Both the position numbers and the translations under genes were made by a program. Below, piece by piece: positions 7,726 to 17,900 of a stretch of DNA of 64,000 nucleotides. This DNA comes from a virus, in IMG/VR virus record IMGVR_UViG_3300009788_000012, positions 1 through 64,000 of that record; one strand, 5' to 3'. The notes beneath the pieces were generated by a model. That model worked only from the letters and a program-made list of their open reading frames with translations, was not told the DNA's origin and made no database searches. The first letter of the stretch is position 1. Each line of letters opens with the position of its first letter.

Positions 7726-8868
7726 TTATACCTCCTCTTTCTCTGTTAGTTCGGGATGAGCTGTCTCAATGACATGGAACTCTTCTGGCAAGTCCTCAAG
7801 CCCATCCCTCATCGGGTTAAACCCTGCCGTACACAGGGCTCTGAACTGACACGTCATTCCGGGCGACTTGCAATGTTTATCATTGCGTGGCCAACGGTTG
7901 TTCTTAATGCTTTCTCGCAGCGCCTGGCCCCAGTCCCAAAGATCCTGTTGGCCGTCCTCGAGGTCGTTGCCTATGCGCTGCACCTGTTCGCGCCGGAAAT
8001 ACTCTTTGGGATTCTCTGTGAGGATCGCTTTGAGTCTGGCACCGAACTCCTTAGGGGTCTCGGGACGCCTCAAAATAAACGAGTCAGGCCTGTCTTTTGG
8101 CTTGGTCTTGTAGGGCTCGCCATTTTTCTTGATGAGTCTTTCGCCCGACGGAGTCATCACTTGCGGCAGCTTATCTTCTGGGTGAAGGTGGTTGACTTCC
8201 TTCGGCCTTATCCCGGGCTTGCGAAGGACGTCGTAGAGGCAAGACTTGACATCGATACCCATTGCCTGGGCAGCGGTTAGGTATGCCGTCACCTGCAGAT
8301 CAATGGCGAGGCCTTTCCAATAGTCTGCGCCAGGACCAATCTCGTCGACAGTGGTCTTGTGCTCACCGATGCAAATACCATAGTCTGGTATGTTAATGAC
8401 TTTGTCAATAACGCCTTCGAGTTCGAAGGTGCGGCTTCCTCTACCTGTACCCGGGTTGACGAGAGGAACCTTAAATGCTAACTCAGAGTGGATTGGTTTG
8501 ACTGGCGCCCCGGACCACCTGTTCCAATAGCCGCGCAGGAGAGCCTCGACCATCTCAATATCATAGAAGTACATCTTCTTTCCGCGTTCTGTCTTCGGTT
8601 CGCAGGAGAACCAGCCTTCGCGGACGGCACCGATAATTTCATTAATGGTAAGCATCTTATAGGTGGGGTCTTTGGCTTTGTCTCCAGCCAAAAGAGAACT
8701 TTTCGCCATCAAGTCCAAACCGTAATGTACACCCGTACCAATCCTGAGCGGCGATGGTGGGTCGACCATTCTAATCTTGCAACGATACGCGAGGCATGCC
8801 TTACGCGGACAGCCGGCGTTACAGCGTATCATACTGACAGTGAGTTTTTCTGGGGGTTTCTCAGACAT
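7726..8868 (-). CDS. PD-(D/E)XK nuclease, Cas4/RecB-like
   Basis: 380 residues. Nuclease motifs in order: H48 (GTGVHYG), E129, D155 (EGVID), E169-x-K171 (GEHKTT) and Q192...Y196 (QVTAY). Cysteines at 16, 20 and 25 near the N-terminus and a C-terminal cluster (HCKSPGMTC, then C) could hold an iron-sulfur cluster as in Cas4 and AddB. Expected role: exonuclease or end-processing partner of the Sak4-like recombinase next door. It is not a CRISPR gene; no array or cas genes were seen. Confidence 0.82.
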   Translation of the reverse strand: MSEKPPEKLTVSMIRCNAGCPRKACLAYRCKIRMVDPPSPLRIGTGVHYGLDLMAKSSLLAGDKAKDPTYKMLTINEIIGAVREGWFSCEPKTERGKKMYFYDIEMVEALLRGYWNRWSGAPVKPIHSELAFKVPLVNPGTGRGSRTFELEGVIDKVINIPDYGICIGEHKTTVDEIGPGADYWKGLAIDLQVTAYLTAAQAMGIDVKSCLYDVLRKPGIRPKEVNHLHPEDKLPQVMTPSGERLIKKNGEPYKTKPKDRPDSFILRRPETPKEFGARLKAILTENPKEYFRREQVQRIGNDLEDGQQDLWDWGQALRESIKNNRWPRNDKHCKSPGMTCQFRALCTAGFNPMRDGLEDLPEEFHVIETAHPELTEKEEV

Positions 8869-8897
8869 TCGTCTTTGCTCCTTTGGTGCAGCTTTCG

Positions 8898-10127
8898 CTA
8901 CCCCTTTATCACCGCAATCGGTGTCAACTCAGTGACGATCTCGACGAGGTCGCTTTGCTGAGCCATAACCTCGTCGATGTCTTTGTAAGCTCCCGGGGCT
9001 TCGTCGAGGTCGTTAGCATTCGTCATGGTGTGCTTGATGCCCTCCATAATCGCCTGTTGATCGGCAAGGTCTAATGTCTCTTTCGCTTTCTTGCGGCTCA
9101 TCCTCCGTCCGGCCCCATGCGAGCATGACATGAAGCTGTTTGGATTGCCGAGTCCCTTGACAATGTAGCTCTTCGTACCTTGGGAGCCCGGGATGATACC
9201 CAGCTCACCAGCACGTGCCCTCGTCGCGCCCTTGCGGTGAACCATCACGTTCTTGCCAAAGTGGTTCTCAAGGGCCGCGTAGTTGTGGGCGATGTCGATG
9301 TTTTCCTTCTGGCTAGGGTTCATAGACGTGACAGGAAAGTGTTTCCACCCCTCCGCCCTACGGTTGTGAAACACATTAGCAAGCGCTGCCCTCACCTTGC
9401 ACCCCATCTCAAAGCGATTGATCTGGGCATACCTGACACACCAGTTCATCTCTCGGATATACGTCGCGTGAGAAACTCCGTGTATATAATGCTCTCCCGG
9501 CATAATATCTGCCAGAAACGCCAGGTCGTCTTGCGTATCCGAAAACCAGGCGGCGTTCAGCTCTTTAGCTACCTTGTTATAGTAGTCAGCAATCTGCTTG
9601 CCGACATTGCGGCTCCCTGAGTGAATCATCACCCAGACCCACCCCTCCCCGTCTTTTTGTATCTCAATGAAATGGTTGCCTCCTCCTAAGGTGCCAAGCT
9701 GTTGGGTGGCGTTCTTTTTGTGCTTACCCGCAATAGGACACAGCCAATCATTAGGGAGTTGCCTGTATGTATATGGCGTCCTGGCGTGCTTTTTACAGCC
9801 AACCGGTACCGTGCTGCGGATGATGTCGATTATTTGCTCAAGACGCTCATAGGTTAGGTCGTCAGCCGTCAGCACGGTCCTGAAGGCATAGACGCCACAT
9901 CCAATATCAACCCCTACAGCGTTGGGTATAACGACGTTTTGGTCGGTCGCTAACACACCACCGATAGGCATACCGTAGCCCATGTGGCAGTCCGGCATGA
10001 TTGCGATATGGTGGAAGGCGAAGGGGAGACGAGCTAAATTATAGATCTGGTCGAGTGCGCCCGCCTCGATATTGGGGCACCAACTCTTGACATGAATACC
10101 GCAGTCCGTTTCGAATGCTTCGTGCAT
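8898..10127 (-). CDS. rtcB: RtcB RNA-splicing ligase
   Basis: 409 residues. Joins RNA 3'-phosphate or 2',3'-cyclic phosphate ends to 5'-OH ends using Mn2+ and GTP. Metal and active-site residues are visible: D46 and H48 (PDCHMG), D74 and C77 (VDIGCG), N152-H153 (GGGNHF), H170 (MIHSGSR), and the guanylated histidine H338 (SCSHGAG). The protein appears full length and intact. AAGGAG precedes the ATG. It is the first protein gene after the RNA region at 10.1-11.4 kb and is probably co-transcribed with it from the promoter at 11464-11492. That placement suggests its substrates are the tRNA pieces encoded there. No archease or RtcA is seen nearby. Confidence 0.93.
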   Translation of the reverse strand: MHEAFETDCGIHVKSWCPNIEAGALDQIYNLARLPFAFHHIAIMPDCHMGYGMPIGGVLATDQNVVIPNAVGVDIGCGVYAFRTVLTADDLTYERLEQIIDIIRSTVPVGCKKHARTPYTYRQLPNDWLCPIAGKHKKNATQQLGTLGGGNHFIEIQKDGEGWVWVMIHSGSRNVGKQIADYYNKVAKELNAAWFSDTQDDLAFLADIMPGEHYIHGVSHATYIREMNWCVRYAQINRFEMGCKVRAALANVFHNRRAEGWKHFPVTSMNPSQKENIDIAHNYAALENHFGKNVMVHRKGATRARAGELGIIPGSQGTKSYIVKGLGNPNSFMSCSHGAGRRMSRKKAKETLDLADQQAIMEGIKHTMTNANDLDEAPGAYKDIDEVMAQQSDLVEIVTELTPIAVIKG

Positions 10128-10139
10128 CTGTTTGCTCCT

Positions 10140-10480
10140 TCTGTTGTACCGCCTATGTTGTATAATGCCCGTCTCTCCGGGCTGTCACGCCGTTCCGTGG
10201 TTGTCCAATTCCAGGCGTCCTCGTATCCGACTTACCAAACCACTTGGCCGCATCAGTCTAATGGCTTTCCGGTGCGATGAGCATCATGTTCACCATAGCT
10301 CACAGAATTTGACATCCCGGTAACCATCAAGGCGTGGCCTTGTGCTAGGTTAGAATTTCCAGCAAACTCAGGAGTGCGCACTGGTGTAGCTCCTCCGGGA
10401 CTTGAAAACTATTCAAATGTTATGTATCAAAGCTGGCTCGTTAATTGGTGAGCCACGCCATCGCGGGCGCCTGTTTTAGT
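10140..10480 (-). other. Non-coding stretch, probable structured RNA
   Basis: No convincing protein gene on either strand. On the minus strand it begins with a hairpin (GGCTC/GAGCC arms near 10435-10456), then ATTTGAAT at 10418-10411, the same octamer found just before tRNA genes elsewhere in the window. Further hairpin-forming segments include CCCGG near 10392 able to pair with CCGGG near 10315. I could not fold it into a tRNA. It may be a leader of rtcB or an unrecognised ncRNA. Confidence 0.35.
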
Positions 10481-10546
10481 GTCCTCTGTGGGGGCAATTA
10501 TCCGCGCTTTTCGAGGGATGCCATCCTCCGTATGCAATGACTAAAC

Positions 10547-10626
10547 TGGTACCCGACGACGGGACTCGAACCCGCAAACACCACGACTCTTAATCAGGCT
10601 CGCTATGCCAATTCGCGTACGTGGGT
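10547..10626 (-). tRNA. tRNA-Leu-like gene, anticodon probably AAG, CCA encoded
   Basis: T-arm GCGGG-TTCGAGT-CCCGT is canonical, the D-arm has CGC/GCG with AATTGG as in leucine tRNAs, and CCA is encoded at 10549-10547. The acceptor 5' strand ACCCACG pairs with the 3' strand only if one C is bulged (CGT-C-GGGT). The anticodon arm CCTGA/TCGTG has one mismatch and a TTAAGAG loop, giving anticodon AAG, unusual in bacteria. The variable loop is short, unlike normal tRNA-Leu. ATTTGAAT lies 14 bases upstream. It may be functional or decayed. Confidence 0.5.
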
Positions 10627-10823
10627 GACCAGTAAAGATTATTCAAATTTTAGGTCCACCCCACAGGAAGTCATCCCGACTAAAGCGTTTTAGCCCCGTA
10701 GACCAGCGGGTAGGGCGGATAATGGTCAAATATTCTTAATCCTCGCACCCCTTCTCGACGAACAGACGTCTACTTTGGCGGCGAACGCATCAAGTTTCGA
10801 TGCGGTGCGAGGAATAAAAATAT

Positions 10824-10897
10824 GGGAGGTGCTCTATCCGCTGAGCTACACGTATGGGGGCGTGGCGGGATTTGAACCCACGACCTCCTCCCTAAAG
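10824..10897 (-). tRNA. tRNA halves in permuted order, unit Z
   Basis: Minus-strand order is: anticodon-loop end, GGAGG (10891-10887), T-arm GTGGG-TTCAAAT-CCCGC, acceptor 3' strand CACGCCC (10864-10858), a 2-base link, then acceptor 5' strand ATACGTG, TA, D-arm GCTC-AGCGGATA-GAGC, and CCTCC. So the 3' half precedes the 5' half. The anticodon stem CCTCC/GGAGG is perfect; the acceptor pairs only at its inner four positions (CGTG/CACG). ATTTGAAT lies 3 bases before the unit. Alternatively the 3' half belongs with the 5' half at 11025-10992 around a 95-base insert. Confidence 0.45.
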
Positions 10898-10991
10898 CTT
10901 ATTCAAATTTCAGGGGCGCCCGCCTAGCGGCTTCAAAGGCCTATGCGAAGCAATACGGTTTCAGTATTTTTATCGAGAGACGGGCGCAAAC

Positions 10992-11071
10992 ACGGGAGGC
11001 GAGATGACCACTTCTATATACACCCCTGACGGGTGTAGCCGGATTCGAACCACGCGATCTCCTCCCTAAAA
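10992..11071 (-). tRNA. tRNA halves in permuted order, unit Y
   Basis: 3' half first: GGAGG (11065-11061), T-loop TTCGAAT with a weak stem, acceptor TACACCC (11037-11031). Then linker GTCAG and the 5' half: acceptor GGGTGTA (11025-11019), T8-A9, D-stem AGA/TCT with AGTGGTCA loop, G26, CCTCC. The acceptor strands pair over all 7 positions. Read instead as a contiguous tRNA, 11109-11031 has an almost unpaired acceptor (GGCGACG against TACACCC). The joined loop would carry TTTT, consistent with a Lys UUU anticodon. Confidence 0.45.
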
Positions 11072-11072
11072 C

Positions 11073-11155
11073 AGGGAGGTGCTCTACCTACCAGTTGAGC
11101 TACGTCGCCCTGAGGGGGCGTCGGCAGGACTCGAACCTGCATCTCCTCCTTAAAA
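11073..11155 (-). tRNA. tRNA halves in permuted order, unit X, tRNA-Lys-like
   Basis: 3' half first: TTTTAA, GGAGG (11149-11145), T-arm GCAGG-TTCGAGT-CCTGC (perfect), acceptor CGACGCC (11123-11117). Then linker CCCTCAG and the 5' half: acceptor GGCGACG (11109-11103), TA, D-arm GCTC/GAGC with a GG-containing loop, A26, CCTCC, CT. Acceptor strands pair at 6 of 7 positions (one A-A). Joining the ends gives a 76-nt tRNA with a canonical CTTTTAA loop, anticodon UUU for Lys. ATTTGAAT lies 6 bases before the first base, where other tRNA genes here begin. Confidence 0.5.
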
Positions 11156-11161
11156 CTGTTC

Positions 11162-11340
11162 ATTCAAATTTTATGATTGCATTCGCGGAAGGGCGGCGCC
11201 CTTTAAGGATGCCCGCCCTTCCGCTCGACATAGGAGGTGGCGATATTTTTAGTGAGACGCCATCACTGTAAGTTTGGTTAGCCAGCAAAAGTAATCCATG
11301 CCTCCTACGATTGTTCAACTGTAGTCATTGCTCTTGGCGA
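11162..11340 (-). other. Leader segment with long hairpin before the tRNA halves
   Basis: Minus-strand stretch between the promoter leader and unit X. It holds a perfect 12-bp stem (GCGGAAGGGCGG at 11185-11196 with its complement at 11213-11224), then ATTTGAAT at 11169-11162. A second weaker hairpin (TGGCG/CGCCA) lies at 11238-11263. Tiny reading frames such as MDYFCWLTK... (16 codons near 11300) exist but are too short to call. No gene longer than 20 codons is supported. Confidence 0.4.
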
Positions 11341-11463
11341 GTAGTCTCGCGTCAAACATTAGGCATTGGTCTTCTCCTTTTGGGTGCTTTCCCGTGCGGG
11401 GCACAAATTCTATTTTCAACTTGTTGATGGGTGTCTTACCCGTTCTCCCCTCAACTTGACCTA

Positions 11464-11492
11464 AGTGTACACGAAAACGATCCGTTTGTCAA
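11464..11492 (-). promoter_or_regulatory. Sigma70-like promoter for the RNA region and rtcB
   Basis: Minus strand: TTGACA (11492-11487), 17-bp spacer, TACACT (11469-11464). Transcription would start near 11457 and run into the tRNA halves, the tRNA-Leu-like gene and rtcB. The spacer ends TTTTCGTG, like other promoters in this window. Confidence 0.75.
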
Positions 11493-11531
11493 GTACTTTC
11501 TCAAAAAACTTTTAGAGGGGCGCAGCCCACT

Positions 11532-11903
11532 CTACAGCGCATCTTTCTTCCTGTGGTTCCGCCACGCGAGCCAGCCGCCCATGCGAACACCAGCCCAGAT
11601 GATGCGTGCCTTCTTCGCGCGGCACTCCTTCATGGCTACTAGGAATATCTTGTCGCACTCTTTACGTGTATAAACACCAATATCATACAGATAGTCGTGC
11701 AATACTGCTGCCTCCCCGTGACGCCCCCAGCGGGGCACTATGTTCCAGAGGCCGCGCGGTACAGACGCAAAGTCCGTGACGAAGCCGGCGGGCACTGTGA
11801 TGACGATACCTAATTCGTCGTATCGATACCTTAAGGGCTGCATTAGCCTCCATCGCTTACCGTCACCCAATGGGGTTACTACTAGTTTGTTTGTGAATGG
11901 CAT
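11532..11903 (-). CDS. DUF1353 family phage protein
   Basis: 123 residues with the DUF1353 signature: an early beta region (GKRWRLMQPLRY), then TDFASVPRGLW, and HDYLYD with a following helical C-terminus ending WLAWRNHRKK. The family occurs widely in tailed phages near tail or lysis genes; its function is not established. Here it is the last gene of the virion operon, just downstream of the 2103-residue internal virion protein. The protein is complete. Confidence 0.8.
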   Translation of the reverse strand: MPFTNKLVVTPLGDGKRWRLMQPLRYRYDELGIVITVPAGFVTDFASVPRGLWNIVPRWGRHGEAAVLHDYLYDIGVYTRKECDKIFLVAMKECRAKKARIIWAGVRMGGWLAWRNHRKKDAL

Positions 11904-11909
11904 TGTTTG

Positions 11910-14900
11910 TTATCTCCTTGTTCTGCTTCGCACTCTGCCTCTACCTCTAGTTTTTCTCCTCGTTCTTTTAGCTGCGTTCACTTTAGCTTTCTTCCTGGCG
12001 GGCGCACCAATTAGACCGAGACCAGATTCAATCTTCTGGATAACGCCACCCAGGGGAGCGCCAACGATATTGCTACTACCTTCGACCAACTCAAAAACAC
12101 CGCGTAACGTTTGACCGTGGTCGGCATTGGATAATCCTTTCGCCAGATCTTTTGCGCCAAACCCGAGTTTGTTTATTGTGCTGCCAACAAGAGATTCGTG
12201 AATTTCCTCGGAGAATCCAAACAGTACTTCCGCAAATGCCTCCGTGCCTTCAACCGCAGCTTCTCCTACGCTCTTGTCTGACCATTCCACATCATTGATT
12301 TTTTTTGCGGCCCCCAGGATAACGCGAGATAACTTCCCCGCCCAGGGGACGAAAGACGACGGAAATTCAGAAAGGAAATTCATAACGTCATAATCGCCGA
12401 ACCCGGCATACCAATCTAGGAATGTGTTTTCTTTCTCTAGTTCCTTGACATCATCTGGGTCAGGCTTCCATTTAGAACCAAGAGCCGCAGCGAGCTTAAC
12501 TATAAGCACTGATGCCGCGCCGGTTCTGGCCATCCTGAATCCCTTCCGGATAAGGGAAGATGCAAAACCATTAGCGACAGCCGTTAGTGCTGTGCCCATC
12601 AGGTTCTTGGCATTCTCCGGGGTCTTGTTGTACTTCCATTTTAGCCAGTCCTTGTACCAAATATTAGCAGCGACAGAAGGTTGACCAAAGAACGGCAAGA
12701 AGATGCCGAAGCCTGTACTCTTGAGAGTGCGATACTGCACGGTCTCCTCGAGGGCTGTGGCTGGGTCTTGAGTCTTGCGAATAATCTCGTCAAGGATGTC
12801 AATCGTTTCGACTTCACTTCTTCCTTGATCCTTCAAGAGTTTATAGGCGGCTACTGCATTCCTCTGTTCTGCGATAGACATACCTTGTAGGGCCTTGCTC
12901 TGCCAGCGTCGCATTGCGAGTTGTGCTAAAGATTTACTGGCCTTTACATCTACCGGTAAGTTGGACATAACGCGAAGTTCATCCATTACCCAGCGATGGT
13001 AGAAATAGCCTTGCTTGAGCAACTTCTGTCGAATGGCTTCGTTCTTTTTGTCGGCGAAAAATCTAGTAGGTATCGCCAGCTTACCCGTAGCAAATGTAGA
13101 TATACCCAATTTGCGCAGTTCGTTCGCGAGTAACACGCTACCCGGCCCCCTGTTCATAAGTACGGTGCTAAGCCTTGACCCCAGAATGGCCGGAGAGGTA
13201 CGGCGCTGGATAGCCTGAAGGAACTTATCTATATCGGTCCACTTGTCCGAATGTTTGGTAACACCGGCGAGTGCGAGGACGTTATCCACCATGTTCTGTG
13301 CGAACTTCGTACCTAGTGTCTTAGCCATGGTTTCTTTTACTTTAGGATCATTAAGTAAAGATATTGCATCCGATCCGGGTACCAGCATATGAGTCCAAGT
13401 GGCCATGTCGTACACCTGCTTTTGGAACCTATCGAAAACATCGCCAAGCATAAGTACGTGCTTATGCGGAACTCTGTTCTTGGTAAAATTGGGATTCATT
13501 AACGACGCGACCTGGTTGTAGTCCTTGCCCCGAAAGTCTTCAGACTTCTGCGGTGGGGTGTCAGAGGTATCAGGAGTCATCACCCAATGGTCTTCATTGA
13601 AGAACCTTTCCCTTCCAAAAACACTCAAGGAAGCCAGGTTTGCCTCCGGGACAAGAGCATTCTTCAGCGAACGCATCTCTTCGACGATCTTCTTTTGTGA
13701 AGAAGACAGGGTGTTTATTAAGGGTCCGATGTCTTCGAATCCAAACTTATCAACGCCGGGTTCGTTTTGAATTCTTTTACGCTCAGCCTTAAAGCCATAA
13801 GATCGAAGGTGCAGCCGCGCCTGCGGGTCAAGCATCAGGGCATATAGCTCCATTATTTCTGCGTCCGTGAATTCGAGAACGCGACCATCAATATTGTGCT
13901 TTTTGAGTTTGACGATCCACAAACCCATCTGCTTGTTAGTGACATTGTTGTCTTTAAGCAGATCCTGAAAATCCCTATGGATATCAGCCACCGAAGTCAA
14001 GGAATCAATGTTTGCCCTCCGGAGTGATTCGTAGAAAACGCTATAGCCGACAGTGTCTATTTTCCCGCCGCCCATAACCAAGGCCATGGTATTCTCGTCG
14101 CCTCGACCATCGCCAAAAAGGCTTTGAAACCACCCTCGCGTCTTCTGCGTTTCATTGATTGACTTTTTAAGCACGGGCAACGTAGAGGTCAGATCTTTAT
14201 TGAGCTGTCCTGCGGCGTCCCCTTTCTGCGTCTTATTTTTGTCTGACAACTTCTGCTGCATTAGGGTCGACATTTTGAAAAGAGCGGAAAGTTCAAGCGC
14301 GAGAGTTCTGTTGTCTTTCCAGTTAGCCTTTTCAAGTCTTGCTTCGACATCGTTTTTCAGTTCTGCTATCTTCTTTTCTGAGGCTTCCACTTCGGCATGC
14401 GGGGCTTTGTTTTTAACCAGGCGACGGCGATTGTTTTTCTCTTCGCGCAGTCTGCTGAGCGTGCCTTGAATACCCTTGTAATCTCTTATCAGTTTCTTCG
14501 CCTGGTCCCCAAAGTCAGTACCGTTTTCTGCTGAGCCGTTAAACATCTTCTCTGGTACCGTCTTGGTCAACCACCTACGAAGATCGGCTTTCCAGTATCG
14601 ATTCTCAAGTGTGTTCAGGCGCTTTCGTGCATGGACGAGAGACTTAGCAATGTCGCCGCGAGTCGCACGACGTATGGCGAGCCTGTTCTCTTCGCCGATC
14701 CATTCGTTCATGTCGGCCCGAGCCTTCTTGGTCTTTTCTTTTTCCGTTCCTGGGCCATCAAGGATTTCTTCCAGATGGGTAATCATGAAATCGAACTCAT
14801 CCATAGAGGTGCGCAGATTATCTGGTCTGCCTGCATTGATGGCCTGTATCTCTTTCAGCGCCTGGTCGATTGCGGCGTTGACTCCCTTCACGAATTGCAG

Positions 14901-17900
14901 CTCTCTACCGGCTTTCTTGCCCTCGTTAAAGGTGGAGCGCATAACACTAGGTATAGTCTTCGCCTCGGTTGGTTTGCCTGTCAGTTTCTTGTGTTCTTTC
15001 TTGAAGCGTTCGATTTGTTTATCCCTGGTCTTCTGATCTTTGGTGCCTTTTCTAAACGCCTCGCTCACTACTCCGGCAGGCGTCTTCGCTTCCGGTACTT
15101 CGCCTGTGATCTTTTTGTGCTTTCTCTTGACGCTCTTGAGCGCAGCCTTTTTCTCCGCCTTCACCGCCCGCTGCTTCGCCTTAGTCTCTTTCCTCTTGGC
15201 CTTGAGGCGTTCGATGTCGACCACAACGGGGCGAGTGATCTTGGCTGCTTCACCAAAGGTTGGGTCTATCTCGTTGAGCAGTTTGTCAATTCTCTTGAGG
15301 ATAGCTTTCTCGGCTACACCCTTATCCTCAGATGTAGAGAAGGCAAGGCCGGCAGTTGCCGTAGCTGGACGTGCGAACATTGCCGCAGATACTATGTCGG
15401 CGAGCTGTTCATTAGTGAATCTGGCGCCAGATATCTTAGCGAGTGCTTTCTTAAACATAGCGATTAATCGTTTCCACCAAACCTTTGCCTTGTCGAAGTG
15501 ACCAAGCGCGACACTGTCGGCCATCCACTCTCGCGCGGCTAGACGTCTCCCAGATGGGGTGTTTAATGGAATATTTCGCTCGTCGGCGTACTCCTTAATG
15601 TCTTTTCTGCGAGCGAGTAACAGATCCTTGAAAAACGGCTCCACTTCTTTACCAAGAACAGCATCGATGCCTCGATGTCCCACTAACTCGTGAGTGGCAA
15701 CAAAAGATACTTCGTCCGGGTCTCTTAGATTGCTCGAAACTAAATACACGCTATCTGTATCGGTCTGGTACATAGCTCTAACCCTGAGTCCTTCTTCCGC
15801 CCGTTCTTGCGCAAATTCTCGCGCGGCTGGAGGCAGTTGATCTATGGTGTCCACAACTATCAAGTTGTTGGGCGGCACTGCCTGTTTAGACACAACCCTC
15901 TTGGCTATCGCCTCAACATTCGCACTAGTCAATCCCTTGACTGTGTCTCTTGGAGACGTGGAAAGAGAGAGATCTAACGGCGCAACGCGGCCTTCCTGCG
16001 CTTGCGCCTGCGTTCTTTCCTGGTCTTTTTCATTTACAACTCCTAGCGCGAACTCGTCAAATCCCCTGAGTTCTTCTTGTTCTTCTTCCTCGATAGCTTG
16101 GTCTTCTTTGTTATGCCACACCTCTATGTCGGCTTCTATCCTGGTCTTCTGATCAATCTCCGTTGTGGGATTAACTAGATCTTTCTGTTCGCGGTCGAGC
16201 CTATCTTCTGCGTCCTTCACCGCCAAGCTCGCTGTTTCATCGCGCTCTTCAACGGTGGGCGATCTGGCAATCTCAATAGCCTTGTCTGGGTCTACGCCCT
16301 TTTGAATAAGGTCGTTTACAAACAGTCCCTGCTCCATTCGTTTGCCGAGCATGTTTCCAGTCAGTGACGCCATGACCGCATCGGGATCTGGGGCGGCCTC
16401 ATTACGTTCATCTAAGATGCGCTCAGCTTCGTCAGCAGTTACTGCAACGCCGTTGTCTGCAAACAATTGCGCAATTTTGCTGATGTCTTCGGTCTGCTTA
16501 CTCTTCCTTTCATCAACAAATTCGGCTACTTTTTCTCGAGATTCTTCTACGTCGTCACTGTTACGTATGTCGGCAGACAATGCCCTTATCTGCGTGTCTG
16601 AAGCTTTAACAGAATCTCCGAACTGTTCTTTCATTTCCTTTCCGAGGGCTGAATCTTGCTGTGCTATTCTCTTAAGGTTAGCTGCGCCCCGGAGTCCTGT
16701 AAATCCGCCGCCTGTAGCCGCGAGAACCAGGGCGGTGATCTTCATTTCTTCTCTGCTCATAAAGGGGGAACGAACTCCCAAATCAAACACATCTAGGCCT
16801 GTGGCCAGACCGAGTTCTGAGGAAAGCCATTCTGCGGTATGCTGTATTGTTTCCTCCGCAAACTCACCGGCGAATCCGTTCCATAGAGAATTCTTGGTAA
16901 ATTCAGACACACCAGGAGACGCGGTAAATCCGGCTTTGATTCTTAATGCTTGCTGTAGAAATTTACCCTTATCGCCCGCTGCTGCTTTGGCTGCAAAAGA
17001 AAGCATGCCCTTATACACTCTCTTTATTTGGCCGACAGATAACTTATCTACGCCACTAAGAAGAGCGCGCACAGACGGCCTGCTAAGTACGAAGCGAGAT
17101 GCTCCAGGCAGAAACTCTCCAATACCCTCGGTACCACGCTCCATCATGCCCTGGATTGTGTTGCGAATAAAACCCTTTGCGATGTCTGTCTTAAATTCTT
17201 TGGCGTCGAAGTTGACTACAGTGAGTTGGTGTTCATCTGAATTCAGATTGTATTCATCGCGGATGTCCGCTGCCTGTACGGCGTCGAGCGCAGCTTTGGC
17301 TGCATATTTCGGGAGAAGAAAGGGAGTACGCAACAATTCTCGTTTTGCGATACGTGAAGCAGCGTTGATGGTTTTGGCTGGAAACTGCTTCCATGTTAGA
17401 CTGGCTGCCGCCGTGCCAACTGCTCCTCTATAGGCTTTCCTAATACCGACCTTGGCAGCTTTTTCTATGCCTTCCTGAGCCACCTTTCTGCCGCCAGATA
17501 CAACAGGTCCGGTCGCGGCAAGTTCTGCAATAAATGGTATAGTCTGCGCAATACCAGATCCCACGTGAAACCCCGTACTGCCAGGCAGAGATCTATCGAA
17601 CATTTCATTCTGTATGTCTAGCACGTCACGATATGTTGCGTCATCAGTGGCGCCGTTGAGGGATCGGTAGAGAGTAAGTCCTTGCTTGCCAAGCTTGATG
17701 AAAGTCTTAGCCCCAAACACATCGAGGGCTTCAGTAAAGTCTACGTTGAAAAACTTCTTTTCTTTGAAAATGGCTAAGTCCGATAGAGTCGCCTTGGGTA
17801 ACTGCGCTTTTTCTCGGAATGAATCAACCGCTGATTTCAAATTCGGTCCAGATAGCTTCTCCCAGTCACCCATCTTCTCGTTGAGAAAGTCGAGGGTGTG

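Noticed and set aside
7726-8868. Cas4-like nuclease as part of a CRISPR system
   Set aside because: No repeat array and no other cas genes; the context is phage recombination.
10690-10725. tRNA-like 5' half on the plus strand (GCCCCGTAGACCAGCGGG...)
   Set aside because: No matching T-arm or acceptor strand was found downstream; probably chance or part of the hairpin RNA.
10547-11155. Group I introns interrupting tRNA genes
   Set aside because: The inserts are only about 75-95 bases, too short, and lack recognisable P, Q, R and S elements; the permuted reading explains acceptor pairing better.
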